Shown here: piece by piece, positions 1-11,694 of the stretch
Layout: every line of letters starts with the position of its first letter
Position numbering within the stretch: position 1 is the stretch's first letter
Assembly (NCBI GenBank): GCA_035235625.1
Contig: CP141140.1
Location: forward strand, 61,744,581-61,808,580
Origin: Saururus chinensis
Lineage: Eukaryota; Streptophyta; Magnoliopsida; Piperales; Saururaceae
DNA: 64,000 nucleotides
Reading direction: 5' to 3'
The notes under the pieces: generated by a model
The model's database searches: none
Told to the model about the DNA's origin: nothing
What the model saw: only the letters and a program-made list of their open reading frames with translations
Made by a program: the position numbers and the translations under genes

Positions 1-3000
1 CAAATCTCAGACCAGGAATTGGAGGAAATTGCCAAAATAGGATATGCAAGTGATCTTGTGGGTGGTGAGGAGCTTGCTGAAGGAAGTGGTGCCACACGTG
101 CACTTCTTGCAAACTATGCACAAACACCAAGACAGGGAATGACACCCATGCGTACGCCCCAAAGGACTCCTGGAGGAAAAGGTGATGCTATTATGATGGA
201 AGCTGAAAACCTTGCTAGGCTTAGAGAGTCTCAAACACCTCTACTGGGTGGGGAGAATCCGGAGTTGCACCCATCAGACTTTTCAGGTGTTACCCCACGG
301 AAGAGGGAGATCCAAACACCAAATCCCATGGCGACTCCCCTGGCTAGCCCTGGACCTGCAGGTCTTACTCCAAGAATTGGTATGACACCATCAAGGGATG
401 GATATTCTTATGGTGTGACCCCAAAAGGGACCCCTCTTAGAGATGAACTTCACATAAATGAAGAATTTGAATCTCATGATAGTGCAAAACTTGAGCTTCA
501 CAGGCAGGCTGAGTTGAGAAAGAATCTTCGTTCAAGTTTAACTTATCTTCCGCAACCTAAAAATGAATATCAAATCGTAGTTCAGCCAATTCCTGAAGAA
601 AATGAAGAAGAGGTTGAGGAAAAGATTGAAGAAGATATGTCAGATAGATTGGCTAGAGAGAAAGCAGAGGAAGAGGCTAGGCAACAAGCATTATTAAGGA
701 AAAGATCAAAAGTGTTGCAGAGGGATCTTCCAAGGCCTTCTGTTTATACTTTGGAGCTTATCAGAAAATCATTGATAAGAAGCGATGAAGATAAAAGTTC
801 TCTTGTTCCACCAACTCTCATTGAACAGGCTGATGAACTGATTAGAAAGGAGCTTCTGTCATTATTAGAGCACGACAATGCTAAATATCCACTTGACGAA
901 AAAGCCGAGGAGAAAAAGAAATCAAGCAAGCGATCTATAAATGGGAAATTTACTGTTTCCATCCCCGAGATTGAGGATTTTGAAGAAGATATGCTGAAAG
1001 AGGTACAATCCTATTTTGTGATATATTCCTACTTGCGTGCTTTGTATCAGTTCCTTAAGTTGGATATGTACTTTTTATTTTTCAGTGATAGAACATCTTT
1101 ATGAAATTGTGGAGGCTCATAGCTTGCATGGTACCTAGCTTATTCTGGATGCCACTAATAATTGAACCGATGGCCTGGAACACTGGAACATTTACTGATA
1201 CAAACGTCATATTAATGAACTTTGTTTTATGTGCACTTTTTAATGAGCATGTTGGATGCTTAATTAGATAAAAACTTATAAATGTGTATGCTTTTATCAA
1301 TAACTTTCTAGTCTTCTGCAGTTACTTGGAGTCTGTGTTAGCCAAAGTGCTTGTAGTAATGTTTTAATAGCTGGCTTTTGGGCACCAGATTTAGTGTCTG
1401 GACTGGATCAGACAGGACAATTGGTGAATGAAACCTTGATATGATGTTTCATGCTTGGTTTCTGGTTTTGTAGCATATTTTCATTTTGTTACTGCAAGGA
1501 CAACTTATCTTGACTGTTTATAAGTATCTAGTGTTCCATTTACAATTTGGTGCTTTCTTAGAAATAAATCAATAGCTTTATATGAGCGTTGTTTTTTAGT
1601 CTATGTAGAACATTGCAGTGAATCCACTTTTGTCGTGAGGATTTTATTTTATCAAATATAATTCCTGCCCACCATTTTCTGCTGCTAATTGTGACTGCCT
1701 CACCAGGAATCTTAATAGTCCTAAGGCCGGTATTTCAAATGAAGCAAACTGAGTTTGAAACTTCAGGAGGTTAGATGGAGAGAGTTTTGGTAGCTACTTA
1801 ATATTTCAGTGCTTCTCTGTTGATTTCCATGAGGTAGAAAATTGAGAATAGCTAGATGGAGAGGGCTTTGGTAGCCGTTTATAACTTATTGTTCTTATGT
1901 TATATCCTTTGACTTGAACCCTGCCGGATGCCTGGGCCTGACATTTGGATATGTTGGACAGATAAAAGTCAATTGAGGAGGAACAAAATATTTCTGGTCC
2001 GTTTGTGTTATCACAGATTTAGACCAGCTCTTGAGAGCAGAACTGTAGTTTATTCTTTCGTTTTCATGGGAGTGACTAAAGTGAGAACGGTTTAGTCACT
2101 AGTCCTTTACCTATTTATAAGTTTTCTCTTTGGATTTAGTTATTTTGCATGATTGCATCCCCTCCTTCTCTTAAAAACTCAGTTTCACAAATTACACAAA
2201 TTTATTATGGCCCTTTTTCCGTGGAAAAATAAGTTCTACAGTATTGTTTAAAGCAGTAATATCATGTGGAATAGAACTCACATTTTAATTGCTACCTTCT
2301 TTTGCAGGCTCATTCTCTCATCATGGAAGAGGCACAATATCTTCGGGTGGCGATGGGACATGAAAATGAATCTTTTGATGAATATGTTAAAGCACGTGAT
2401 GCCTGCCAAGAAGATCTTTTGTTTTTTCCAAATCGTGAATCATACGGTCTTGCCAGTGTTGCTAGCATTGGAGATAAGCTCCTAGCTTTACAAAGCGAGT
2501 TTGAAAATGTCAAGAGGAGAATGGATGATGAGACAAAGAAGGCTCTGAAGCTTGAGCAGAAGATTACTGTTCTCACACATGGATATCAGGTTATGTTGAT
2601 ATGAAAACTAGTTGAATAGTCTCGTGTATGTTCTAAATGTTTAAATTCTCATTGTTAGGATGTCATTTTTAATGTGCAGTTGCGTTTTGGGAAGCTCTGG
2701 TTGCAAATCGAGGACACGTTTAAACAGATGGACACAGCTGGAACAGAACTTGAGTGCTTTCGAGCACTTCAGAAGCAGGAGCAATTGGCTGCTACCTTCC
2801 GAATCAAGGGCTTGCTTGATGAAGTTAATAAGCAAAAAGAGCTGGAAAGAACTATGCAAGATCGCTATGGAACACTCATTACTGATCAGGAAAGAATTCA
2901 GAGGCTTCTGGAAGAGTACAAAATAGAGATGGCGAGACAGGAGGAACTTGCGGCAAAGACGCAAGATCTCCAATTGTCAGCAATTGAAGAAACTGCTAAT

Positions 3001-3516
3001 GATCAAATTGCTCAACCTGATGAAGCTGCTTCAGAGTCGATGGATGTTGATGAGAAGCCAGCTAGTGATATGTGCACTAAAGATGAGGGAAAGGGAGTGT
3101 TGATAGATGGTGATATTGCTGTGGAGACTGTCCTTGATGCTGATGAAGTCTCTGCTGAGGACGGGAAAAGTTTTGATGGTACTTCAAGTAACAGTTTCAA
3201 TACGCTTGGTCAAGCTGAGGCTGTTGATGAATGTGGATCTGCTGTCTCTGTTATTACTGTTGTGGAGGACAAGGCGGTGCTCGATGCTGGCAATGAGATA
3301 GATGGAGGTTTGGGAGCAGATTTACTGCAGGGTGCTGGGGCTGGACAAGAAAACAAAACTGATAGCTGTACTGAACTGACATCAGTGCAGGATCTTTCGT
3401 CAGCTTTGGAAATCCAAAACACGGATGATTCTGTTAAGGGTAATGATGCGGGTTTACTTGCAAATGGAACTGCGGTGGCACTTGATATTAAATCAAGTGA
3501 AAATATTGAAAATTAA
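1..3516 (+). CDS. CDC5: CDC5-like cell division cycle protein, C-terminal part (3 exons, 5' end outside window)
   Basis: CDC5 is a Myb-related core subunit of the Prp19/NineTeen (MAC) complex, acting in the nucleus in spliceosome activation and, in plants, in miRNA biogenesis and immunity. Seen here: exons 1-1002, 2308-2589 and 2680-3516 join in phase 0 with GT-AG introns (second donor GTTATG, weak) and give 706 in-window residues. The window opens inside an exon already in frame (QISDQELEEIAKIG), the conserved segment after the Myb repeats. It is followed by the threonine-proline rich stretch (TPRQGMTPMRTPQRTP), a second TP cluster (TPRIGMTPSRDG), the EEDMSDRLAREKAEEEARQQ charged helix, the LLEHDNAKYPLD motif, and in exon 2 the MGHEN block. 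Exon 3 is coiled-coil and then a long acidic Asp/Glu/Ser/Ala tail of about 170 residues, poorly conserved in the family. The N-terminal Myb DNA-binding repeats are missing only because the window starts too late. Identification is by recalled family motifs; the exon model is an inference from reading frame and splice sites. Confidence 0.93.
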
Positions 3517-4355
3517 TGGGAGACTGACAGCAGATGCGGTAGACGCGATATGAAGTGAGTATATGTTCCTTTTTTTTTTTGCTCAGTGAGGTTATGTTCA
3601 TGCTGACTTAATGAGCCCAGCATAGTGAGGTGAATTATTTGCTTGCCGGAACGGTCCTTCAGTCCAGTTGCTTTTGTCGCACCCTAATTTGGCCCTTTGA
3701 CATGAAAAATGAAAGTTAGAAGCTGCTGCACTGGGAAACCATGTTATCAGATTTTTTGGCCTTATGACATAGGAATGGAAGTTGGGTACTTGCTGCCTTA
3801 GTGCATATGAAGCTGTATGTCTTGTAGGAATGAGTGTTTCTCAAAAGAGACGTATGGAAATGAGAGCGAGAGCAGACCAATCCATATATGGCTCATTTTT
3901 ATTGAACAAATTTTAATATGTGATGGTGATTTGTGCTGGACAAAAAACCAAGCATTGACATCGCTTAGAACGGAAGCAGGTAAGTTGTGTATAGAACTCT
4001 GGCGAGTTAAAGAGCAAGGTGTTGCAGCGAAGCTTTGGTTTGAATTGAAATATAGGCGGTACCAAATTTCAGAATCTCTCAAATTTTCACAACTTCGACA
4101 AAAACTCCACCTCAAATGATATGTTAAAACTCATCAAAATTTAAGGATTACAAATGTCGTACGTTTGAAAAACTTTTTTATGAAATAACTAGGATAGAGA
4201 TAGGTTAATAAATGGGTATGTATATGAGAACTTAGAGGTAGTGTAACTTATAAAGAGTGTAAATGATGTTAAAGTAGAGAGGGAGATGTGCGAGAATTTA
4301 GAGAGGATATGATTGTGTAATCTATTATAAATCGGCACAAAATAAAGTAAAATAG
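3517..4355 (+). other. CDC5 3'UTR and downstream DNA
   Basis: AT-rich sequence after the TAA stop. It begins with a presumed 3'UTR (a T10 run near 3570) and contains a possible extra donor-like GTGAGT at about 3554, so a 3'UTR intron is possible. Nothing resembling protein coding is seen. The open frame at 3817-4119 has no recognisable family features. The poly(A) site cannot be fixed from sequence alone. Confidence 0.5.
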
Positions 4356-4440
4356 AGGTATAAGATTCACGTCACCAACTTTAAATTGTTAGAAAAAATG
4401 CTACTTGATCATGATTATAATTAATTTAATAAGTTGTTTA
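4356..4440. repeat. Dispersed repeat, partner copy at 48113-48197
   Basis: About 80 bp beginning GTATAAGATTCACGTC and running into ATGATTATAATTAATTTAAT matches, with scattered substitutions, the stretch starting GCGTAAGATTCATGTC near 48115. Probably two fragments of one uncharacterised interspersed element. The boundaries are approximate. Confidence 0.4.
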
Positions 4441-4538
4441 AGAAAATTTATAATTTGTAAGTTCAAAGGGGTTTTTAATTAGGAAATGTGTTTGTACAAG
4501 AAAACTTCATTTATATTACTTTTGTTGTTTTTTAAATA

Positions 4539-4716
4539 CTCCTCTGTCCCGTATTAATTGCTTCACTTGAAAAAATAGTAATTTATTAATCAAGGGTGAG
4601 ACCAACAACTAGGAGAATGAAAAATAGCTTATAAGATAATTTTTTAAGTACTCAGCTACTTAATGAAGCTATTAATATGAGATCAAGTTTTTGCCACATG
4701 AAGCTAAAAGAGGGAG
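4539..4716. mobile_element. Stowaway-like MITE, 178 bp
   Basis: Terminal inverted repeats CTCCTCTGTCCCGTATTAAT and (inverted) CTCCCTCTTTTAGCTTCAT resemble the Stowaway (Tc1/mariner-derived) consensus start CTCCCTCCGTCCC. TA dinucleotides flank it at 4537-4538 and 4717-4718, as expected for mariner-type insertion. It shares the phrase ATATTAATAGCTTCAT with the elements at 6269, 35207 and about 37690, so it belongs to one local family. It has no coding capacity. Confidence 0.75.
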
Positions 4717-4718
4717 TA

Positions 4719-6266
4719 TATATCACTTTTGTTGTGGATGAGATCGTTCACTTATTATTTATGAAGATATCGGTTAAGAGTAATGCAATGTTCATGCCAA
4801 CACTCATCCACAACACACTGGGCCCTTTGCCTTCACTGTGGCACGCCACGCACATACACCGAGCCTTTCCTGGGTGCGAGTGCACTTAACATCTACATGT
4901 CTCACCATTTGATAATAAGCATCCGATTTTTAAAAAAATTGCCCCATAAAAAAACGTCTGATTTGCTAGGATGAGACCGGTAATAATCGTCCTATGTGAG
5001 TGTGGTACCCACATAGCTGAGGTAAAGGTCCTGTTTGTATAGAATTAAAAGATAAAAATGCTCATTCATGTGATCCCCGCATAGAAATAGAGTTGAACAT
5101 CTCTTCTACGAAGCAGAATCTAGAATTTACAGACCTGAAGAAAAGATGCTCATGTGTGTGGCCTTTACAGAGAAGAGAGAGAGTATATCATTCACTTTGG
5201 AAACCACCATTTGTTGGATAAGTATTTGTAAACCTCTGTTTGTTATCAAAGCCACCCCATTCCCAAGAACACCCAACAGATACACGATCTAGCATTTATG
5301 AGGTGGGTAGATAAAAAAGGTGTGTGTAAAAAAACTCATCCCTTTGTCGCGCCGTTGAAGCAAATAATGGTTTTTCCATGTACTAAAGAGCCTAAAGCTT
5401 CTCTAATGCAAACACAGTAAACGGTCATATGAATTAAACAGTGTCCCCATGACAATTATCTTCATGTAGACCTTTGTGGGCATGAAGCATTTTTTAACAT
5501 CTACATGATAATTAATGACTCATTTTATCAGTTTCATGGACATGTATATGGTGTCAGCAAGGTTATAGCTTAATTTAGACCTTGTCAGGTTGATATTTTT
5601 GTGTTGGTAAATTCCATAATAGAATTTAGTCATGTTTGATGTGCTTGGATCTGTTCTTGAGTTAATTGTCAGGTGTGTCATTGAGTCACGTTTGAATTTA
5701 AGTTGAAGAATGTGATGGCATTGAGTAAAAGGCACTGCACTCCAAGACATGCAGAAGAAAAGTTATCCAGAGACCAATTCATTTGCTTGTGTTTAAAGGT
5801 TAATATTGACCACACATCTATAAAAAGAGTGCCTTTCGGAGATAAACGTGCAAAAATTTGAAAAAAATATTATAGAACTGTTTTACCTTCGGTTTGAGCA
5901 AATTTTCTCAAGTAAGGCTGGTGTTTTCTCTCCCATGAATTGATTCCTTTGTTTGTGAGAGACATTTCTGCTTCCAAGCTCAATTTCTTTCATTGATACT
6001 CCTTTAGAGCATGTGACATAAATGTCACTCACTTACTAGACCATTATTTCCTCCGTGAAGGAGCATTGCGTGCTCTTGTAAGAGGTAAAGAGTGGATTTG
6101 GTTCCCTGGTTGGAAGCTGGTGAAGTTTCTGTTGGCAACGTAAGTGATTCTTGAAGAACTTGTGGTAAATTTGATGTAATGTGGATTGTTGATGATATTA
6201 CCAGAGATGATCATTGTCAGTGTTTTGCCTGCCGGCTTTGAACTCGTGTAATTTGTGTAAAGTAAA
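4719..6266. other. Intergenic DNA, no gene seen
   Basis: AT-rich DNA with a small GC-richer patch (about 4810-4890). Open frames are short and carry no family signal. I see no tRNA, splice-bracketed exon or further TIR structure here. Confidence 0.5.
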
Positions 6267-6268
6267 TA

Positions 6269-6462
6269 CTCCCTTGTCCTATATTAATAGTTTTATTTGA
6301 AAAAAAAAATTTATCCAATAATAGCTTCATTTGGCTTAAATGGCCAGGTACCTAAAAAAGTATCCTAGAAACTATTTTTCTATTCTCTTGGCTGTGAGTA
6401 TCACCATTCAATAAAAATTACTAATTTTTTCTGATAAAACTATTAAAACGAGAGGGAGAGAG
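6269..6462. mobile_element. Stowaway-like MITE, 194 bp
   Basis: It starts CTCCCTTGTCCTATATTAAT and ends with ATTAAAACGAGAGGGAGAG, the inverted counterpart (CTCTCCCTCTCGTTTTAAT). TA duplications lie at 6267-6268 and 6463-6464. Same family as the 4539-4716 copy. The interior is AT-rich with no ORF. Confidence 0.7.
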
Positions 6463-6464
6463 TA

Positions 6465-6984
6465 TTTCTCATAGTACATTAATTTGACCAAAGTGGTCAT
6501 GTGAATTTTTTAGGGTTTTTACTTTAAAAATCTTGTGTATGTTGTTTACTTCCTGTACTATATTTGCATAGGATTTTAGATCAAATTGTCGTATAGTTGA
6601 TTACCTTGCTAATTTAGTTTCCCCCTATGTATTTATTTGAGTAGGAATTCAATTCATTAAATCCCCCTTGCTACAAGATCCGAGATCATCCATTTTCATC
6701 GGATCAGGGCAAATCGTCTACTGTCAGACTGGCACCTCAATGTGGTCATGTGTATTTGCCAATCTGTTTTCTGAAGTGAGAAGATCAACGGTCAAATTAT
6801 TAACACCAATCAGAAAATTTCTAAAGATGAACTTTCCATTTCCCACAACTATAAGAGTCAGTGGTTGAATGTAAAGCAAATTGCATTTGATTACGGATAT
6901 CACAATTAGTTGATACATTAAGTAAAAGACAACATTTGATAGACAATGTTCTGAGTTTCTTGCATTCACAAATATAAAATGTTT
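6465..6984. other. Intergenic space and threonine aldolase 3'UTR
   Basis: Lies between the MITE and the minus-strand aldolase stop codon. The right part should be its 3'UTR. No coding signal is seen. CDC5 and the aldolase gene are convergent, so this stretch plus 3.5-4.3 kb holds both transcript ends. Confidence 0.45.
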
Positions 6985-9900
6985 CTACAGTGAAAGAATT
7001 GCTGTGTTTTGGCCCAAACATGAACTTTGCTTGGCATCAGCTTCAGCTTGGAGCGTGATAACACCTTGCTGCAAAATCAAATGGGTTGACATTGTCAAGA
7101 GCCTGATATCAATTGGCTGATATTTGTACCAAGCAACCTTTTAACTTTTCCTACCTGAATGCAGTGAAGAGTGTAGTTGACATCGCTATCTGAGATTTGG
7201 TGGTGAAGAACAATCCTAATGCTGCAGGAAGATGAAGAGGTTAAAGGGAAGCTAAGCCAGTCTGCATAAAAACTTTATTAGCCGCCAATGACAAGTTTCG
7301 AATGCCACACCTGGATGGGCCTGTTGTAATCACAAGTACACCATGTTGTTCTAAAATCTCGCATAGCTTTTCCACACTAACGTTTGAGCCTTCTACGGCA
7401 TCAAAGAACACCTGCCAAGGAAGTAAGAAAGGGGCTTTATAGAAGTCTCTCTTGAATTTGACTACCAAATATAAATGATCTAGAAGGTAATGAACTTCAT
7501 CACATTCATTAATCGCAGCTCTCTCAACTTATATATGACACCAAGTCGCTCACCATGTTTGTCTCCACTCCAGCTGTATCTACTCTTAAACCTTTGATTT
7601 GATTTAATCCTTCTGCAAATAATACAGTAAAGATTATTATGCCACTCGAAAATATTCCATTTGCTAGTTAGATGCTTCAAAAATAATTAGAGCTTGGTTA
7701 GTTTCTTCTTTTTAATGAAAAATTATGGATACAATCAGGTTTACAAAGAAAATAGAACAAATAGTAGTTCAATTAGACATGAACCAATCATTAGATATGA
7801 GCCTGTTGAAGCATAATAAAACATGGAAGCAATAAATCAAAACCTGCCAAAATCTTTGCTCTCCGATGATCATCCTTGAGTTTGCTTACGTTGTCACGCA
7901 ATGCAACACACGCTGCTGCACACAAGACTCCAATCTGCCTCATACCTCCACCTAAAGTTTTCCTGAGCCTCCTTGCCTGTTTTACATTACACATGGATCA
8001 ACAAATTTGTCAACAAAAATGCCAATTGTAACTCCATATAATTCAATCAATACCTTCTTAATAAAGATTTTTGAGCCGACAATTACAGACCCAACTGGAG
8101 CTCCTAAACCTTTTGACAAGCATACCTGGTTTTCTCATCAGTGAAGAAATAAACACAGAAATAAATTAGGTAAGTGCAGGGGATGTCTTGATGTCTGAGG
8201 CATATTAAGAGCTAAAAAATAAATGATGGTAAACTGTTGAACATGAGTACTTCATTCGATGACCACGTAATTTCAATTGCTTTATACAAATAATAGGAGG
8301 ATTTGGAAATTACCGAAACAGAATCTGCAGCTTTGACAAGCCTGTCAACAGGAACCCCCAGAGCCTAGCATAGAAATCAACAGAAGTGGATAGCTTTAAA
8401 AGATGAAAAGAGAAGAAATGCCCCCAGTGAAAAAAAATCTCAAAGACTAGGAAGCACACTAAAAAATAAATTTAACAACACATTTCCACTAAGAGTTTCT
8501 CATTTTTTAATCCACAATTTTTTCTTATGAAATAGGATTTTTGAACTTACAATTGCTGCATTGAAAATGCGTGCTCCATCAATGTGAAGCTTCAGCCCAT
8601 TCTTCTTAGCTATTTCCCCTACTTGATCCGTATATTCCACTGAGATACATCTACCCCCACAGCTGCACGAGCAATGATTAAAACACTAACATTTATTTTA
8701 AGACCCGTTTTCCACTGAGATACATCTACCCCGCCACTTGATCTGTATACTCCCCTAATGATCACTGCTTTGCAATTAGTGTCTACTTGTTAATCCAAAT
8801 TTTAAAAAGAAAAATTTACTATGAGCCTGGGCATCTTGAGCCCTTCATCAAAGGGGGCCAGCAGTAATTCAAACCTACCTGCCCCCGCGTTATATGTGCC
8901 ATTGGATCTAAATTCGATGACCCACAACGGGTATCATTATCAAACTTTGTTTTCCCCTAAAACGACAAAGATTCAAAGACTCAAATGGTTGGCAATGCTT
9001 CAAGCACGTGCAAATTCCAGGAACATGGATGCATTGCAAAAAGGAAATGCCCACAAGTTTTTATTTTTTTCTCTAAAGTGTTCATCATAGTTTATAAATA
9101 TACAGTAACATGAGGAGACAATTCTAATGCAGAATAAAGGGTATTGGAACTCCAGGGCATTACTTAAGTGATTTCCTAGGCAAATTATTGGTGCCTTTGT
9201 ACGGAAGCCACTATTGGAATGTCTAGTCTCGTTCACTCAAATAATGTATCCAAAAGAGACCAATAAAAAACGTATCCAAAAGAGGAGACAAGATGCATGT
9301 GATAACTACCAGAGCTCATAAATATGCTCTTTCATTTTTTAACATTGGGGTAAGTGAAGTTTCATAAATGGAGGGGAGGGAACAAGACAGCTCAGTAACA
9401 TTTTTAGTTCAGATACAATGCATGCTTCTACACCAAACCAAATGCAATCAGAAAAAGTGCGAAACAGAACTTCCCATTAGTGGGCACCCACCCACATCTA
9501 TAAAAGACCAAATTCCACATTAGATTCTCAGGTAAGAGCAAAACAAATGATATCAGCTTAATATAACAAGAGCTTGGGAAAGTGCCAAATCATGCAAAGC
9601 ATTGATTTACCCAGTTATATGGGCAGGTAATTTTTTTAAAAGAACAATTATGAAACAAACTAGGAAAGACAATTCATAACGGTAAGACTGGTGGAGAAAT
9701 TGGAGTAAAAATCTTACTTAGCCTGAGTGTTCTCCAAGCAGATGAGCCTGGTGGTGGGGTAGTAGAGCTCCCCACCTGGGTCTCTGATGGCAGCTTCAAT
9801 CAAGGCAAGGTCCATGGTCCCATCAGGGTTGTTCTTGACGGTCCTGGGGTGGACACCACCTATAGTGGAGATGCCACCGTTCTCATAGACATGAATGTGG

Positions 9901-10160
9901 GAGTTTTCCCCTAAGATGACCTCGCTCCCCCTCACCTCACAGTGGACCATCACACTGATGAGGTTGCCCATGGTCCCGGACGGCACAAACAGCCCGGCCT
10001 CCTTCCCCATCATCCTCGCCACCTCCTGCTCCAGCCGGGCCGCCGTCGGATCCGAGCCCAGGACGTCATCATCGACGTCCGCCGCCGCCATCGCCGCCCG
10101 CATTGCCTCCGTCGGCTTTGTCACCGTGTCCGACCGGAGGTCCACTGTCCTTGTCACCAT
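6985..10160 (-). CDS. THA1: Threonine aldolase (PLP-dependent), nine coding exons
   Basis: Cleaves L-threonine or L-allo-threonine to glycine and acetaldehyde (fold-type I PLP enzyme; cytosolic in plants). Exons, 5' to 3' on the minus strand: 10160-9718, 8662-8551, 8364-8314, 8125-8054, 7976-7844, 7612-7554, 7411-7311, 7221-7155, 7068-6985. All introns are GT-AG and the phases agree, giving 373 aa (Arabidopsis THA1 is about 360). Visible motifs: [11 protein letters not shown] (7-17), SGTMGN (61-66), ENSHIH with the PLP-stacking His88, [11 protein letters not shown] with Asp176 and Arg179, and [11 protein letters not shown] with the Schiff-base Lys207. The family block [14 protein letters not shown] is in exon 5 and [14 protein letters not shown] in exon 8. 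The start is the first ATG, directly before [10 protein letters not shown], so no transit peptide is predicted. Exon 1 is GC-rich; later exons are AT-rich. The last 28 codons are not strongly conserved, so the final exon end is the least certain part. Confidence 0.93.
8710..8755. repeat. Partial copy of threonine aldolase exon 2 inside intron 1
   Basis: Positions 8710-8732 repeat, base for base, the 23 bp at 8635-8657 in exon 2. Positions 8736-8755 repeat 8621-8640 with a few changes. The two pieces are in swapped order, as expected if a local tandem duplication was later trimmed. The copy lies about 50 bp upstream (in gene sense) of the genuine exon 2 acceptor. Confidence 0.75.
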
Positions 10161-11100
10161 TTTCCTAATAGCTGAAATTCAGACAAACCCACTCTGTGTC
10201 AAGTGCTAAACCGCAAGAATTCATATCAAGAATTAACTGGCGGAACAGAATTAGCAATAGTTCTTGTCAACAATTTATTCAGTAGGAAAATAAGATTTTT
10301 TTTTTGCAGAATTATCAAGAACGGAATCGCTATGGAACAATTGAATTGCAAGAGAACAACGACACACATTTATGTATTACATATAAAACAAAACCTCAAT
10401 CAGTGATCTCCTGTATGAAGTATGAACAGAGAAACCAGAAAACTATCTGCAGTCAGAATCCTCTGGTTCTTCAAATCAAATCTATCTAGAAGGAAAACTG
10501 TAGATTCTCTAAAACTGGGTCCTTTTCTACCAGCTTCCAGGGAGCCTACAACTTATTGAAAGAGGATGAATTGAAACTTATTCTTCTACAATGCAAAGCA
10601 AGAAAGAAACAAGAAAATTCCTCAGAGAAATCGAGCAGTGATTTCCGTCGGTTTTATAGTGGGAAGAGGAGAAGTTCATTTCGTCTTCTTCATTTGTTTA
10701 GGTGTAGAGAGATTCCGGAATCAAGAACCTCGCCCCCTGGTGCCGGGTATCTTCTCCCCGTGGGCCTGAGCCGGCTCAAGTCTGAATTTGACGGATTCAG
10801 ATCAGAGGCCTGCATGGGCGGGCTGTTTTTGACCGTAAACTGGAACGAGGTCCTCATGGGCGCCAAGGGCGGCGGCTCTGCTAAAGCGAGCAGTTAGCTG
10901 CGCTCACGTGGAACGCCTTGCCAGAGCCATGCAGTCACGTAGCGGCATCTACCGCCGTTCTTCGTTCTTATCACTCTTTCCTACTTTGGCTTTGTTCAAT
11001 CCAAAAGTGAAGCCGATGAGCTTATCCAGTCACACTGCGCACTGCGTCGGATCCATGTCAACAAAAGAGCACACGAAGGGCGTGGAATTGTAGGAGTCAG
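10161..11100. other. 5' leader and upstream region of threonine aldolase
   Basis: Holds the presumed 5'UTR (and possible 5'UTR intron) of the minus-strand aldolase and a GC-rich promoter-proximal block from about 10690 to 11070. Short open frames on the plus strand here (for example 10556-10897) have no family resemblance and are most likely chance frames in GC-rich promoter DNA. Confidence 0.45.
10652..10658 (-). promoter_or_regulatory. Probable TATA box of the threonine aldolase gene
   Basis: TATAAAA on the minus strand, preceded by a GC-rich upstream block (about 10700-11060) and followed by a pyrimidine-rich leader. The ATG is about 490 bp downstream. A 5'UTR intron is plausible: acceptor-like CTATTAG directly before GAAAATGG at about 10165 and a donor-like GTAGAA near 10530. 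The intron is inference. Confidence 0.5.
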
Positions 11101-11491
11101 TGCATTGTCTCCCCTTGCTACCAAATTCCAATTGGGATTAGAAGATTTAATTAATTTGCCTATCACATTTAATGAAAATTTATACTCCTATATTGATTGA
11201 GTTTAGTTTATCTTGAAATGGAAACAAAGTAGGTGAATTTACCTATAGCTGCTATCAATAACTACAGAGAGATTTTATGGTGAAATATATCTAGCCAAGA
11301 GAGATCATGAAACCAATCATCTAGTTAGAATTTTAAATTTATTATGAAATTTTGATTGTTCAACTCTTTTTTCTGCCACCTCGGGTTCATCACATGCTCC
11401 ATAATTGTCTGGCTTCAGCCCAAGTAAAAAGTTACTAAGTTCTAAATTATGTAATGTGTGCAAGATAATCAAATTTCTCAAAAAATCCAGC

Positions 11492-11694
11492 TAAGGTCGG
11501 AGCCAGGATTTTAGGTGAAGGGGCAAACTTGAACATAGAGGGCATATAGCACACTAGCTGAATGGGGAGGGGCAAAATAATTCTTTTAGGGGGGTATAAC
11601 TATTATACTATATAAGTAATAAAAAAAATTTAGGGGGTGGGGGCAATTGCAGGGGGGGGGGGGGGTCCCATTAACTTCAATATGGCTCCGCCCT
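11492..11694. mobile_element. Small TIR element with G-run (MITE-like)
   Basis: Left end AAGGTCGGAGCCAGGATTTT and right end ATGGCTCCGCCCTTGA are imperfect inverted repeats (core GGCGGAGCC). The interior has a run of 14 G at about 11652-11665 and the phrase GGGGCAAA twice. A related left end (GGCTAGAGCCAAGACTTTTG) occurs near 11905. No clean target duplication could be fixed, so family and exact ends are uncertain. Confidence 0.5.

Noticed and set aside
3817..4119. 100-codon plus-strand frame and its antisense partner downstream of CDC5
   Set aside because: Located in the 3'UTR/downstream region, both strands open over the same interval, no family signal.
10556..10897. 113-codon plus-strand frame upstream of threonine aldolase
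   Set aside because: It covers the presumed minus-strand promoter and TATA box, has no family resemblance and mixed composition; most likely chance.
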